Below are positions 44,714 through 53,449 of a stretch of DNA of 64,000 bases, one piece after another. A program made the position numbers and the translations under genes. Source of the stretch: an uncultured Chitinophagaceae bacterium. GTDB taxonomy: Bacteria > Bacteroidota > Bacteroidia > Chitinophagales > Chitinophagaceae. Every line of letters begins with the position of its first letter. The first letter of the stretch is position 1. Where the stretch lies: assembly GCA_903895845.1 (NCBI GenBank), contig CAITVK010000121.1, positions 34,980 through 98,979 of the forward strand. The letters are read 5' to 3'. Under the pieces are notes generated by a model. The model was given only the letters and a program-made list of their open reading frames with translations. It was not told the DNA's origin and searched no databases.

Positions 44714-46354
44714 ATGGCAGAAGTAATAAAAATGCCCCGATTAAGCGATACCATGACCGAAGGGGTGATAGCAGCTTGGCACAAGAATGTGGGAGATACA
44801 GTGAAAAAAGGTGATGTACTTGCTGAAATAGAAACAGATAAAGCAACTATGGAACTGGAAAGCTATCAAAATGGTGTGTTGCTTCATATTGGTACAGGTA
44901 CTGGCGGAAAACTACAAGTGGATGATTTGTTGGCAATATTGGGTACTGCCGGAGAAGATATCAGTGGATTATTGAGTAATCCTGTTGCTGCTGCTGCACC
45001 GTCAACCCCAGCAACCGCTGCTCCCGAAGCTGCTGCACCTGCTGCTGCAAAAGGCGTTGATGTTTCTGCATTGGAAGAAGTAGTATTGATGCCACGTCTT
45101 AGCGATACAATGACCGAAGGCGTAATTGCTTCTTGGCACAAGAATGTGGGCGATACCGTAAAGAAAGGTGAAGTGTTGGCTGAAATAGAAACCGATAAGG
45201 CAACAATGGAATTGGAGAGCTACAAAAACGGAAAGATTTTGTACCAAGGTGCCAAAGTTGGTGAAAAAATACAGGTGAACGATTTGCTATGTATCATTGG
45301 AGAGGATGGATTTGATGTGGCAGGAACAGTTGCTGCATTGAAAAATCCGGGTGCTACTGCTCCAGTTGCCGCCCCTGCCGCTGAAGCAAAACAAGAAGTT
45401 GCCGCTGCACCAGTTGCACCAGCTGCTCCTGCTGCTGCACAACAAACCGTTGTAAACGAAGGAAGAATATTTGCATCGCCTTTGGCTAAGAAAATAGCTG
45501 CCGAAAAAGGTATCGACCTTAAATATGTGCAAGGAAGTGGTGATAACGGACGAATTGTAAAAGAAGATATTGATAATTTTAAACCTGCTGCTGCACCTGC
45601 TTCAGCTCCTGCTGCCGCTAGTCCGGCACCTGCAACTTCTGCTGCAAAAGCACCTGCTGCTTCTTATGGTGTAGAAAGCTTTGATGAAGTTCCGGTTTCG
45701 CAAATGCGTAAAGTAATTGCTCGCAGGTTAAGTGAAAGCTTGTTTACGGCACCACACTTCTTCTTGACAATGAGTATTGATATGGATGCCGCAATAGCTG
45801 CCCGTACAAAAATAAACGAAGGAGCAAAGTCTAAGATTAGCTTTAATGATTTGGTATTGAAAGCAACAGCCGTTGCCTTAAAACAACATCCTAAAGTGAA
45901 TAGTAGTTGGTTGGGAGATAAAATCCGTACTAATTATCATGTAAACATTGGTGTTGCAGTAGCAGTAGAAGATGGTTTGTTGGTACCAGTTGTTCGTTTT
46001 GCAGATACAAAAACATTGAGCCAAATAAATGCAGAAGTAAAAGACTATGCACAAAAGGCAAAAGATAAAAAGCTACAACCAGCAGATTGGGAAGGAAGCA
46101 CATTTACTATTTCTAACCTAGGAATGTTTGGTATTGATCAGTTTACGGCAATCATCAATCCGCCAGATGCTTGTATCTTGGCAGTTGGTGGTATCTCTCA
46201 AGAACCCGTTGTTAAGAATGGTCAAGTAGTTGCAGGAAATGTAATGAAACTGACATTGAGTTGCGACCACCGGGTTGTTGATGGCGCAACAGGAGCGGCT
46301 TTCTTACAAACACTAAAGAGTTTGCTAGAAGAGCCAGTGAGAATGTTGGTATAA
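44714..46354 (+). CDS. aceF: Pyruvate dehydrogenase complex dihydrolipoamide acetyltransferase (E2)
   Basis: The 546-residue protein begins at the ATG 44714 (MAEVIKMPRLSDTMTEG). Two lipoyl domains are present, each with ETDKATMELESY carrying the lipoylated lysine. Ala/Pro-rich linkers follow, then the E1/E3-binding domain (FASPLAKKIAAEKGIDL) and the acetyltransferase core ending in SCDHRVVDGATGAAFL (HxxxDG). E2 passes the acetyl group to CoA at the core of the pyruvate dehydrogenase complex. The E1 and E3 genes are not adjacent. A branched-chain or 2-oxoglutarate E2 is less likely, given the two lipoyl domains and the PRLSDTM motif. Confidence 0.92.
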   Translation: MAEVIKMPRLSDTMTEGVIAAWHKNVGDTVKKGDVLAEIETDKATMELESYQNGVLLHIGTGTGGKLQVDDLLAILGTAGEDISGLLSNPVAAAAPSTPATAAPEAAAPAAAKGVDVSALEEVVLMPRLSDTMTEGVIASWHKNVGDTVKKGEVLAEIETDKATMELESYKNGKILYQGAKVGEKIQVNDLLCIIGEDGFDVAGTVAALKNPGATAPVAAPAAEAKQEVAAAPVAPAAPAAAQQTVVNEGRIFASPLAKKIAAEKGIDLKYVQGSGDNGRIVKEDIDNFKPAAAPASAPAAASPAPATSAAKAPAASYGVESFDEVPVSQMRKVIARRLSESLFTAPHFFLTMSIDMDAAIAARTKINEGAKSKISFNDLVLKATAVALKQHPKVNSSWLGDKIRTNYHVNIGVAVAVEDGLLVPVVRFADTKTLSQINAEVKDYAQKAKDKKLQPADWEGSTFTISNLGMFGIDQFTAIINPPDACILAVGGISQEPVVKNGQVVAGNVMKLTLSCDHRVVDGATGAAFLQTLKSLLEEPVRMLV

Positions 46355-46373
46355 TTTTATTGCAAATAAATAG

Positions 46374-46419
46374 TTTAAACAAGAATGCCGCCTTAATTAA
46401 GGCGGCATTCTTGTTTAAA
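46374..46419. terminator. 46-bp perfect palindrome after the E2 gene
   Basis: TTTAAACAAGAATGCCGCCTTAA is followed without a loop by its exact reverse complement. It is most likely the terminator of the E2 gene. Part of it (AAACAAGAAT) is shared with the hairpin at 30373. Confidence 0.8.
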
Positions 46420-46496
46420 TGAACATAAACATTCTTGTTTAAAAAAAGGAAATCAACTTTAAACAACCTTTTTAAAAAACTGTTGTTTGTTTAAGT

Positions 46497-47375
46497 ATGA
46501 ATGTATTTTCAATTAAAGATTTGGAGCAATTATCAGGTATAAAAGCCCATACAATACGCATTTGGGAACAACGATACACACTATTGAAACCAAAGCGTAC
46601 TGATACAAATATTCGTTTTTATAGTAATGAGGAACTAAAAGCAGTTTTGAATATCTCTTTACTTAATAGGTATGGATACAAAATATCCCACATAGACAAA
46701 ATGACTCCTGATGAGATGCAGGACAAAATTGTTTCCCTCTCTCACTCAGATGCACAACAAGAAAGACTCGTTAATGAGTTGATACAGTGCATGATAGATC
46801 TTGATATTGAAAAATTTGAAGAAGTTCTTGATAAATGTATTGCAGTAAGAGGGATTGAAAAAGCGATAACGAATATTGTATTTACTTTTTTGGAGAAAGT
46901 TGGGATACTTTGGCAAACAAACCATGTAAATCCGGCTCAAGAACATTTGGTAACGAATGTTATCCGACAAAAACTTATTTTAGGTATCGAAAACACATCC
47001 AACCAAATACAAATAGACAAAACAATTTTACTTTTTTTACCAGAAGGAGAACACCACGAGCTTTGTTTACTTCTAGTGCATTATATACTCAAGAATAGAG
47101 GTGTGAAAGTCTTGTATCTTGGTGCCAACATCCCATTTAAAGATGTGCTTTACGTTGTAAATTTGAAGAAACCTTTGTTCTTATACTCGCATCTCACTGC
47201 AATAGGGCATAGCTTCAACCTGGAAAAATATTTAACACAAGTGGGAAACAAATTGCAGAATAGCAAACTGATACTATCTGGGCAAATGATACAGAACTAT
47301 AAGAAGAAGGTTCCAAATAATGTAGATTTAAAGAAAACATTGGGGGAAGTGATGGAGTATATAAAATCTATATAA
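46497..47375 (+). CDS. MerR-type regulator with B12-binding-like domain (CarH/LitR-like)
   Basis: The 292-residue protein has an N-terminal MerR helix-turn-helix (FSIKDLEQLSGIKAHTIRIWEQRYTLLKPKR), a four-helix cap (EKVGILWQTNHVNPAQEHLVTNVIRQKL) and a Rossmann-like cobalamin-binding-type domain. In CarH the B12-ligating motif is DxHxxG; here it reads EHHELC, so the histidine is present, the Asp is replaced by Glu and the Gly by Cys. CarH-type proteins are light-sensing repressors of carotenoid genes. The target and cofactor of this one are uncertain. No carotenoid genes are near. Confidence 0.85.
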   Translation: MNVFSIKDLEQLSGIKAHTIRIWEQRYTLLKPKRTDTNIRFYSNEELKAVLNISLLNRYGYKISHIDKMTPDEMQDKIVSLSHSDAQQERLVNELIQCMIDLDIEKFEEVLDKCIAVRGIEKAITNIVFTFLEKVGILWQTNHVNPAQEHLVTNVIRQKLILGIENTSNQIQIDKTILLFLPEGEHHELCLLLVHYILKNRGVKVLYLGANIPFKDVLYVVNLKKPLFLYSHLTAIGHSFNLEKYLTQVGNKLQNSKLILSGQMIQNYKKKVPNNVDLKKTLGEVMEYIKSI

Positions 47376-47524
47376 GTTATCAAAACCCCTCGTATGCCTT
47401 ATAACCATTGGGTTTGGAGATAAAATAGCCCTTTTATAGAGTAAAATTATTTTGAATTATTTTGAAACTATTTTGAATTATTGAACAAAGGTTGCTAACT
47501 TTAACCCAAAATAAAACGGCAAAA

Positions 47525-48346
47525 ATGAAAACGATTCTTCTTCCTACAGATTTTTCGGAAACATCCAAGAATGCAGCAGAGTATGCCTTAGGCCTAGCTT
47601 CTTTACTTGGTATTCCTAAGATTGTATTTTATCACTATTTTCAAACCCACTTGGTTTACACCCCTAGTGGTGTACTTGACGAGGAGGCAACGATTGAACC
47701 TAATCGTAACAAAAGTATTGAAGGATTAAATGATTTCATCGATTCTCTAGGACCTATTCCTGCTGAAATTGAGGTTGAAATGTATCAGGGTGCCAGCTCA
47801 ATAGATGAGGGTATCACAGAAGTTGCGAAGATTGTAAGTGCCGATCTTGTGGTAATGGGAATTAAGGGTGGTGGTATATTCAAAGAATCAATAATTGGTA
47901 GCCACACATTGTCAATTGCCAGACACATCACTATTCCGGTATTGATTATACCAGCAATGACCAAACTTAAGAAATGTGAGAAAATCACTTTCCTAAGTGA
48001 TTTTAAGAATGTTGAAAACAATAGATCTGTTGAAGGATTGAGAACTTTTCTGGATCATGGAATTGTTAAGTTTACTATTTTCCATTTGCTTAAGCATAAT
48101 GAAAAAATAGGAAATGACCATCCAGAAAAGCTAAAACTTGATAGGATGTTCAAAAAATACAATCCAACTTTCGAGTACAAAGAAAGTCATCACTACACAG
48201 ATGATATCATTGATTTTGTGTTCGAAAGCAATACAGACATTTTAGCACTAGTTCCAAAAGAACATGGTTTAATTGAAACTATTTTTAATGACCATACCAA
48301 GAAATTAGCTTTCCATAGTAAAGTTCCTTTATTGATTCTTCATTAA
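47525..48346 (+). CDS. Universal stress protein, two UspA domains
   Basis: The 273-residue protein begins at ATG 47525 (MKTILLPTDFSETSKNAAEYALGLA). It contains two tandem Usp domains. The first has the typical VMGIKGGG..ESIIGSHTLSIARHITIPVLIIP ending, with the GxxxxxxGS-type ATP motif; the second is diverged (ALVPKEHGLIETIFNDHTKKLAFHSKVPLLIL). Bacteroidota Usp proteins of this size are common. It probably acts under stress in the cytoplasm. No operon partner; a strong terminator separates it from nadE. Confidence 0.88.
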   Translation: MKTILLPTDFSETSKNAAEYALGLASLLGIPKIVFYHYFQTHLVYTPSGVLDEEATIEPNRNKSIEGLNDFIDSLGPIPAEIEVEMYQGASSIDEGITEVAKIVSADLVVMGIKGGGIFKESIIGSHTLSIARHITIPVLIIPAMTKLKKCEKITFLSDFKNVENNRSVEGLRTFLDHGIVKFTIFHLLKHNEKIGNDHPEKLKLDRMFKKYNPTFEYKESHHYTDDIIDFVFESNTDILALVPKEHGLIETIFNDHTKKLAFHSKVPLLILH

Positions 48347-48365
48347 TAAGATAAAATACATTCAT

Positions 48366-48405
48366 AAATAAGAAAGGCTGCAAAAATTTGCAGCCTTTCT
48401 TATTT
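48366..48405. terminator. Bidirectional terminator between usp and nadE
   Basis: AAATAAGAAAGGCTGCAAA pairs with TTTGCAGCCTTTCTTATTT (19 bp) with a 2-base loop. It serves convergent genes on both sides. Confidence 0.9.
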
Positions 48406-48410
48406 ATACT

Positions 48411-50093
48411 TTAACTCAGATATTTACCAACTATTGGCACCCGTCTACCAACTCCAAATGCTTTTGGACTAACACGTATGATGGGGCAAAACTGATTGCG
48501 TTTATACTCATTTATATTCACCATTTTAATAGCCCTATCCACAATGGCAGCATCAAAACCCTGCTCTTTTATTTCTGCAGGGCCAAGTCTTCTTTCAATG
48601 TATTGAAAAAGTATTTTGTCAAGAACCAAATAATCTGGAAGACTATCGCTATCCTTTTGGTTAGGCCTCAATTCGGCACTAGGTGCTTTTGTAATGATAT
48701 TATCTGGTATGATTTCTTTTTTCCTATTGATATATTTTGCCAAAGCATATACCTGCAACTTATAACAATCGCCCAAAACACCCAAACCGCCAGCCATATC
48801 TCCATAAAGTGTTCCATAACCAGTAGACAACTCGCTTTTGTTGGAAGTATTAAGCAGGATATATCCAAATTTATTGGCAATGGCCATCAATAAGTTCCCT
48901 CTTGTACGGCTTTGCATATTCTCCTCGGCAAGCGAAAAAGGAAGATCCTTAAAGATGGGTTGCAGTGTTGTTAAAAAGCTTTCATAAACCTCATTTATTC
49001 GGATGATATCATACGGATTATTCAAATTTTTACTCAATTGCACTGCATCGTTCACCGAATGCTCGGTAGAATAGGGCGAAGGCATCAGTATTGCCCGTAC
49101 ATTTTCGCTACCCAACGCCTCACAAGCCAATGCCAATACCACTGCCGAATCTATTCCACCACTACTTCCCAAAATAGCCTTTGTAAAACCCATCTTAGCA
49201 AAATAATCCTTTATCCCGAGTAGTAGGGCATTGTAAACCTGGTCTATATTCAAGGTTTCGTTCAAGGAAAAAAGGCCCGATTCGCTTTCAGGCAATTCAG
49301 ATTGTTGGGCAATAATGGGTTCATCTATCGTTCCGTCCTCATTTAATACCACACCATCAATTGCTTCTGTAAAAGAAGGCAGTTGTTTGCGCAAATTTCC
49401 GTTCTTATCAAATATCAGCGATGCCCCATCAAATACAATTTCAGTTTGGCTACCTACCGCATTGCAGTAAAACATGGGCAGTCCATACTTCAACACATTG
49501 TTCCGCACCACACCAATCCGTTCTTCGCCATGCGTATAATCAAAAGGGCTGGCACTAAGGTTAATCATCAAATCGGGGTGTTGTTCCATCAATATATCCA
49601 TGGGACAGATGCGATATAATGGATTATTACCCAGATTCCAGATGTCTTCGCAGATGGTTATTGCTAGTTTCTTGCCTTTAAATTCCACTACATTCCATTC
49701 GTAGGCAGGCTCGAAGTAGCGATATTCATCAAACACATCATAAGTAGGCAGCAAGGTTTTGTGTATCTCCGAAACAATCTTTTGTTCATATAAAAAGAAC
49801 GCCGCATTAAATAATCCCTTGCCTTTTAGGTTCGAATTTCTTGCTGGCGAGCCAACAATTACGCCGATGGTATCTGCATGCAGTTTAATTTTATCTATTG
49901 CCGCATAGCATTTATTGATAAAATCAGAAAATTCCACAAAGTCGCGGGCAGGATAACCACAAATGCTCATTTCGCTAAAAACAATCAAATCAGCTTTTGC
50001 CTCTTTGGCTGTGTTGATAGCGGCAATTATTTTTTCTATATTACTTTCAAAATTACCTATGTGATAATTCTGTTGTGCCAATAAAATCTTCAT
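48411..50093 (-). CDS. nadE: Glutamine-dependent NAD+ synthetase
   Basis: The 560-residue protein joins an N-terminal nitrilase-type glutaminase (VFSEMSICGYPARDF with the catalytic Glu, LLPTYDVFDEYRYFEPA with the Lys region, AITICEDIW with the Cys) and a C-terminal synthetase (ILGSSGGIDSAVVLALA P-loop, NTSNKSELSTGYGTLYGDMAGG, and the terminal RVPIVGKY). It converts deamido-NAD+ to NAD+ with ATP and glutamine. Full length, single gene, own terminator. Confidence 0.96.
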   Translation of the reverse strand: MKILLAQQNYHIGNFESNIEKIIAAINTAKEAKADLIVFSEMSICGYPARDFVEFSDFINKCYAAIDKIKLHADTIGVIVGSPARNSNLKGKGLFNAAFFLYEQKIVSEIHKTLLPTYDVFDEYRYFEPAYEWNVVEFKGKKLAITICEDIWNLGNNPLYRICPMDILMEQHPDLMINLSASPFDYTHGEERIGVVRNNVLKYGLPMFYCNAVGSQTEIVFDGASLIFDKNGNLRKQLPSFTEAIDGVVLNEDGTIDEPIIAQQSELPESESGLFSLNETLNIDQVYNALLLGIKDYFAKMGFTKAILGSSGGIDSAVVLALACEALGSENVRAILMPSPYSTEHSVNDAVQLSKNLNNPYDIIRINEVYESFLTTLQPIFKDLPFSLAEENMQSRTRGNLLMAIANKFGYILLNTSNKSELSTGYGTLYGDMAGGLGVLGDCYKLQVYALAKYINRKKEIIPDNIITKAPSAELRPNQKDSDSLPDYLVLDKILFQYIERRLGPAEIKEQGFDAAIVDRAIKMVNINEYKRNQFCPIIRVSPKAFGVGRRVPIVGKYLS

Positions 50094-50205
50094 AGAAACG
50101 AAGGTAAGGAGGATGGGGGAAAGCTACAAACGGCCAAAGGATAATGTGTGATGAGCCAGACCATGATGGGCATATAAAAAGAGATGGTTCTTGCCTGCAG
50201 AATAT

Positions 50206-50241
50206 AAAACACCCTTGAAGCAATTGTTTCAAGGGTGTTTT
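50206..50241 (-). terminator. Terminator of the TPR gene
   Basis: AAAACACCCTTGAA pairs with TTCAAGGGTGTTTT around an 8-base loop. On the minus strand it follows the stop of the TPR gene by 20 bp. Confidence 0.85.
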
Positions 50242-50260
50242 TGTATTTGAATGGATGAAA

Positions 50261-51307
50261 TTATTTATTGAAATATCTTTTTAATAAGAGATTAGCATTG
50301 TGTTCTCCCAAGTCTCTTGCTTTTATAAAATCAGAATACGCTTGCTGCTTTTTATCAATTTCATATTCGGCTTCACCCCTACTAAAATAAGAAAGTCCAT
50401 CTTTTGGATTTAATTCTATTGCTTTGGTATAATCAATAATTGCTTCTTTATAATTTTTTAATTCAAGGTTTACACTTCCTCTGCCAAAAAAAGCCTGACT
50501 ATCTTTTGGATTCAACTTTATCAATTTATTATAATCATTTAATGACGCCGTGAAATTTTTTACTCTTGCATAATCTGATCCTCTATTTAAAATAGCTTTA
50601 GTATAGTTTGGTTTTAGCAATATTGCTTTATTATAATCTTCAATAGCCCCCTTATAATCGTGTAAACTCTCTTTAGTAAATCCTCTATTGTAGTATCCGT
50701 CTTCATTTTTGGAATCTAACTTAATTACTTTATTAAAATCTATTAACGCACCATTATAGTCTTTTAGTTTTCCTTTTGTAATTCCTCTATTAGAGTATGC
50801 ATCAGTGTAGGATGGATCAATTTTAATTACTTTCGAATAATCTCCAATAGCTCCAATAAAATCCCCTAGCTCATCTTTAATACCACCTCTATTAAAATAA
50901 GCAAACGTGTTTTTGGGATTAATCCTAATTGCGTTGCATAAGTCAGCCATTGCACCTTTAGAGTCTTTTAGTTTATGCTTTGAAACGCCTCTATTTTGAT
51001 AAAAATAATCTGCTGAATTATTTAAAATTATTGCCGTATCATAATCTAATATTGCTGCTTTATAAAAGCCTAATTGATCTTTTGCAGTCCCTCTTCTAAA
51101 ATAAGCACTGTCAAATTTTGAATTTATTAAAATGGAAGAATCAAAATACTTAATTGCATCTTTGTAATGATTTGAAGCAAGTTTCTCCTTCCCCTTCTTA
51201 TAATACTCCTCCGCAGTCTGTCCATCTACTTTAACAGTACAAGCCATCACCAACAACATCAGCAATCCGTAACAGCATTTTTTAGTTTTTATTTTATTGA
51301 TAATCAT
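50261..51307 (-). CDS. Exported tetratricopeptide-repeat protein
   Basis: The 348-residue protein is taken from the ATG at 51307 (MIINKIKTKKCCYGLLMLLVMACTVKVDGQTAEEYYKKGK) because it gives a signal sequence; the ORF track starts 21 codons earlier. The rest is about nine TPRs of 34 residues (KDAIKYFDSSILINSKFDSAYFRRG, FYKAAILDYDTAIILN, KGAIEDYNKAILLKPNYTKAILNRG). These form a right-handed superhelix for protein-protein contact in the periplasm or at the surface. Repeat number is high but the repeats are regular. Partner unknown. Array D7 lies directly upstream. Confidence 0.88.
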   Translation of the reverse strand: MIINKIKTKKCCYGLLMLLVMACTVKVDGQTAEEYYKKGKEKLASNHYKDAIKYFDSSILINSKFDSAYFRRGTAKDQLGFYKAAILDYDTAIILNNSADYFYQNRGVSKHKLKDSKGAMADLCNAIRINPKNTFAYFNRGGIKDELGDFIGAIGDYSKVIKIDPSYTDAYSNRGITKGKLKDYNGALIDFNKVIKLDSKNEDGYYNRGFTKESLHDYKGAIEDYNKAILLKPNYTKAILNRGSDYARVKNFTASLNDYNKLIKLNPKDSQAFFGRGSVNLELKNYKEAIIDYTKAIELNPKDGLSYFSRGEAEYEIDKKQQAYSDFIKARDLGEHNANLLLKRYFNK

Positions 51308-51375
51308 ATTCTTAATTAGTTTTAAATGTTTCCACAATCTTCTATCCGATTCCCAAATATAGCGTACCAATCCTC

Positions 51376-51592
51376 AAATACTTCATCACTTAATTGAAAT
51401 AAGTGATGAAGTATTTGACTTTTTTGATCAAGTTTTCCAAAAACTTAATCAAGTATTCAGTTTTTTTGATGAAGTTTCTTAATTACTTGATGAAGAAAAA
51501 GGTTTTCTTGATGAAGTTTTTCAATTACTTGATCAAGTTTTACAATTAAGTGATGATATTTTCCAATTACTTGATGAAGTTTTTGGGGTTCG
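51376..51592. repeat. Array D7: 21-bp period, TTGATGAAGTTTT
   Basis: The landmark GAT is at 51405, 51426, 51447 (AAT), 51468, 51489, 51510, 51531, 51552 and 51573. One inverted copy (ACTTCATCACTT) lies in phase at about 51384. One plus frame would encode LLDEVFQ-type heptads but is interrupted by a TAA at about 51480. Confidence 0.97.
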
Positions 51593-51651
51593 TACAAAAT
51601 AAACTTTTAATTGCTAGTTAAAATAAAGGAATGTTTTTTACTTATAACTCA

Positions 51652-51878
51652 TTATTGAGTACTCACAACTATTTTATTATAAACTTCCACCAACGTATCT
51701 ACCGCTTTTTGTTTGTTTCTATATAATGCAGCGTAATGTTTGAACCCTTTTTATTTAAATCCCATTGCCCGCTGATGTAATTTACAGCATTGCTTAGAAG
51801 CACTCCACTCAATTGATGGTTTTTGAGAAATTCGATATAGTTATAAGGAAAGAGAGATTTTTGTGAAGAACTAAAAAG
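51652..51878 (-). pseudogene. Possible decayed gene fragment
   Basis: Two overlapping minus frames read like a protein broken by a frameshift: one gives SLFPYNYIEFLKNHQLSG and then VNYISGQWDLNKKGSNI before a stop, the other continues NKQKAVDTLVEVYNKIV. No family is recognised and no start is visible. It lies between array D7 and the porin gene. Confidence 0.3.
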
Positions 51879-51941
51879 TCAAACCCTGCTAGTTTGTTTC
51901 CAAAATCTATCATACCCCGAGAATTTGAATCTTGCTATTTC

Positions 51942-53279
51942 TCAAAATTCCACGTGTCCTCTTATGCCAAATACGTGTATTGGGCCCTTTCGGTCTTTGT
52001 TGTAAGCCGGGTTGGATACAAATTGATAATCGAAAGTGAGTTTTAGGGTGGTTGTTAGTTTTATATCGTAGTAGGTTTCCACTATTTTTTCCATTCCATA
52101 GTTCAAAGCACCATCACCAATGATAAAACCATTGCCGCCTGCTGCAAGAAAATCACGATGGTCTTTAGAAATACCATTTATCACCCCGGCAATACCACAA
52201 ACATCAGCAGCCCGATGCCATTTGGTACCTTTTACGGACAATCCACCACTTATGGTTTGGTCTATTTCGGTAAAAGCCCACGAAGCGTGTTTGCCATCAT
52301 TCCATCCGGCACGGGCAAAGACACCTATCTCATTGGTAAGCTCCTGATTGAAGCTAAGACCTAATCCAAACTTGGTTCCCCCAAAGCTATTGTTCTCTTC
52401 TGTGCCAGTAAATACATTCAATAAATGGGTATCGTTGTTGGCAACCGCTTTAATGCCATCTAGATACGAGGGCGCACGCGAACAGGTGTTGGTAACAAGA
52501 AACCTTGCCGTACCTGCGTGTTTATTGATGGCCCAACTCTTCTCTATCTCAAAACTTTCGGAATGAACGTGCGAAATGTTGTATTCCATACCCGATTGAT
52601 TGGCCATTTTTGGTACTGCTACAGTAGAAAACCGTATTGCCCAAGTGGGTTTAATCAATTCTACAACCACCCCAAAGGTATATCCTTTGGTATTGGCGGG
52701 ATAATCCCACGCACCGTTGGACATGAGCGACCAATTGAAGAATTGATTGCGTGGATCGTGGCTATAATTGTTTTTATCGAAAAAGTCGCTGATGGCAAAC
52801 TTGCCTGCAGAGATGGTAATGCGGCTTGTGGGGCGTGAGTCCTTCACTTGGTTCACATCATCTTCCACATCTTCATAAGCAGTATTTCGCAATGGGATAT
52901 TTTGTTGAAAATAAGCCCGTGCAATAGATGTTTTGGGTTGAGGATTACCAATTCGGTAGGTTTCGCCATTCAATGCACCCGCAACACCTACAGAATAACT
53001 CAACCCTGCACCACCAGCCACCTCTGGATTAAAATAAAATGCTGCGTTTTTCCATAATTTCTTACCAAAAAACAAGGTAGATGTAACGCTAGAAGCACCT
53101 ACTTCTGTAGAATCTGTCAAACTATTTCTTCCTACATAAGGAACATTGAAGCCCGAGTGACTTTGAGAGATAACAGTAACCTGAAAGTGATTGGAAAAAG
53201 TTGAATCACCACCGATTTGTGCATGTGTAGCATTTATCAGTGAAGTAAAAAGTATGATTAGAAATAGACATTTCTTCAT
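51942..53279 (-). CDS. Carbohydrate-selective porin, OprB-like
   Basis: The 445-residue protein has a signal peptide (MKKCLFLIILFTSLINATHAQ) and a beta-barrel pattern of the OprB carbohydrate porin family: FSNHFQVTVISQSHSGF, SRITISAGKFAISDFFDKN, HDPRNQFFNWSLMSNGAWDYPANTKGYT, WNDGKHASWAFTEIDQTISGGLSVKG and a C-terminal GIRGHVEF. It would allow diffusion of sugars or other small solutes through the outer membrane. Its promoter region has two palindromes (53303-53346) of a metal-regulator type, and mgtA is next on the same strand, so an ion-related role is possible. Confidence 0.88.
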   Translation of the reverse strand: MKKCLFLIILFTSLINATHAQIGGDSTFSNHFQVTVISQSHSGFNVPYVGRNSLTDSTEVGASSVTSTLFFGKKLWKNAAFYFNPEVAGGAGLSYSVGVAGALNGETYRIGNPQPKTSIARAYFQQNIPLRNTAYEDVEDDVNQVKDSRPTSRITISAGKFAISDFFDKNNYSHDPRNQFFNWSLMSNGAWDYPANTKGYTFGVVVELIKPTWAIRFSTVAVPKMANQSGMEYNISHVHSESFEIEKSWAINKHAGTARFLVTNTCSRAPSYLDGIKAVANNDTHLLNVFTGTEENNSFGGTKFGLGLSFNQELTNEIGVFARAGWNDGKHASWAFTEIDQTISGGLSVKGTKWHRAADVCGIAGVINGISKDHRDFLAAGGNGFIIGDGALNYGMEKIVETYYDIKLTTTLKLTFDYQFVSNPAYNKDRKGPIHVFGIRGHVEF

Positions 53280-53302
53280 TTTGAAAATATTTTAGCTAGC
53301 TT

Positions 53303-53346
53303 AATTCTAAATTTAGAATTGCAAAAATATAAGATTAGACTAATCT
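53303..53346. promoter_or_regulatory. Two palindromes upstream of the porin gene
   Basis: AATTCTAAATTTAGAATT (53303-53320) and AGATTAGACTAATCT (53332-53346) are perfect palindromes 24 to 67 bp upstream of the porin start. The second resembles operators of DtxR/MntR-type metal regulators (TTAG.NTA). The assignment is an inference. Confidence 0.45.
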
Positions 53347-53449
53347 AAAAAATATAATTTAACATACCTCCTCGTTATTGCCAATAGAGTTGGCGATGTG
53401 GCTAATTAAGTTCCAAATCTCTGACTCTATGTGGCAACTGAGTTATGAA

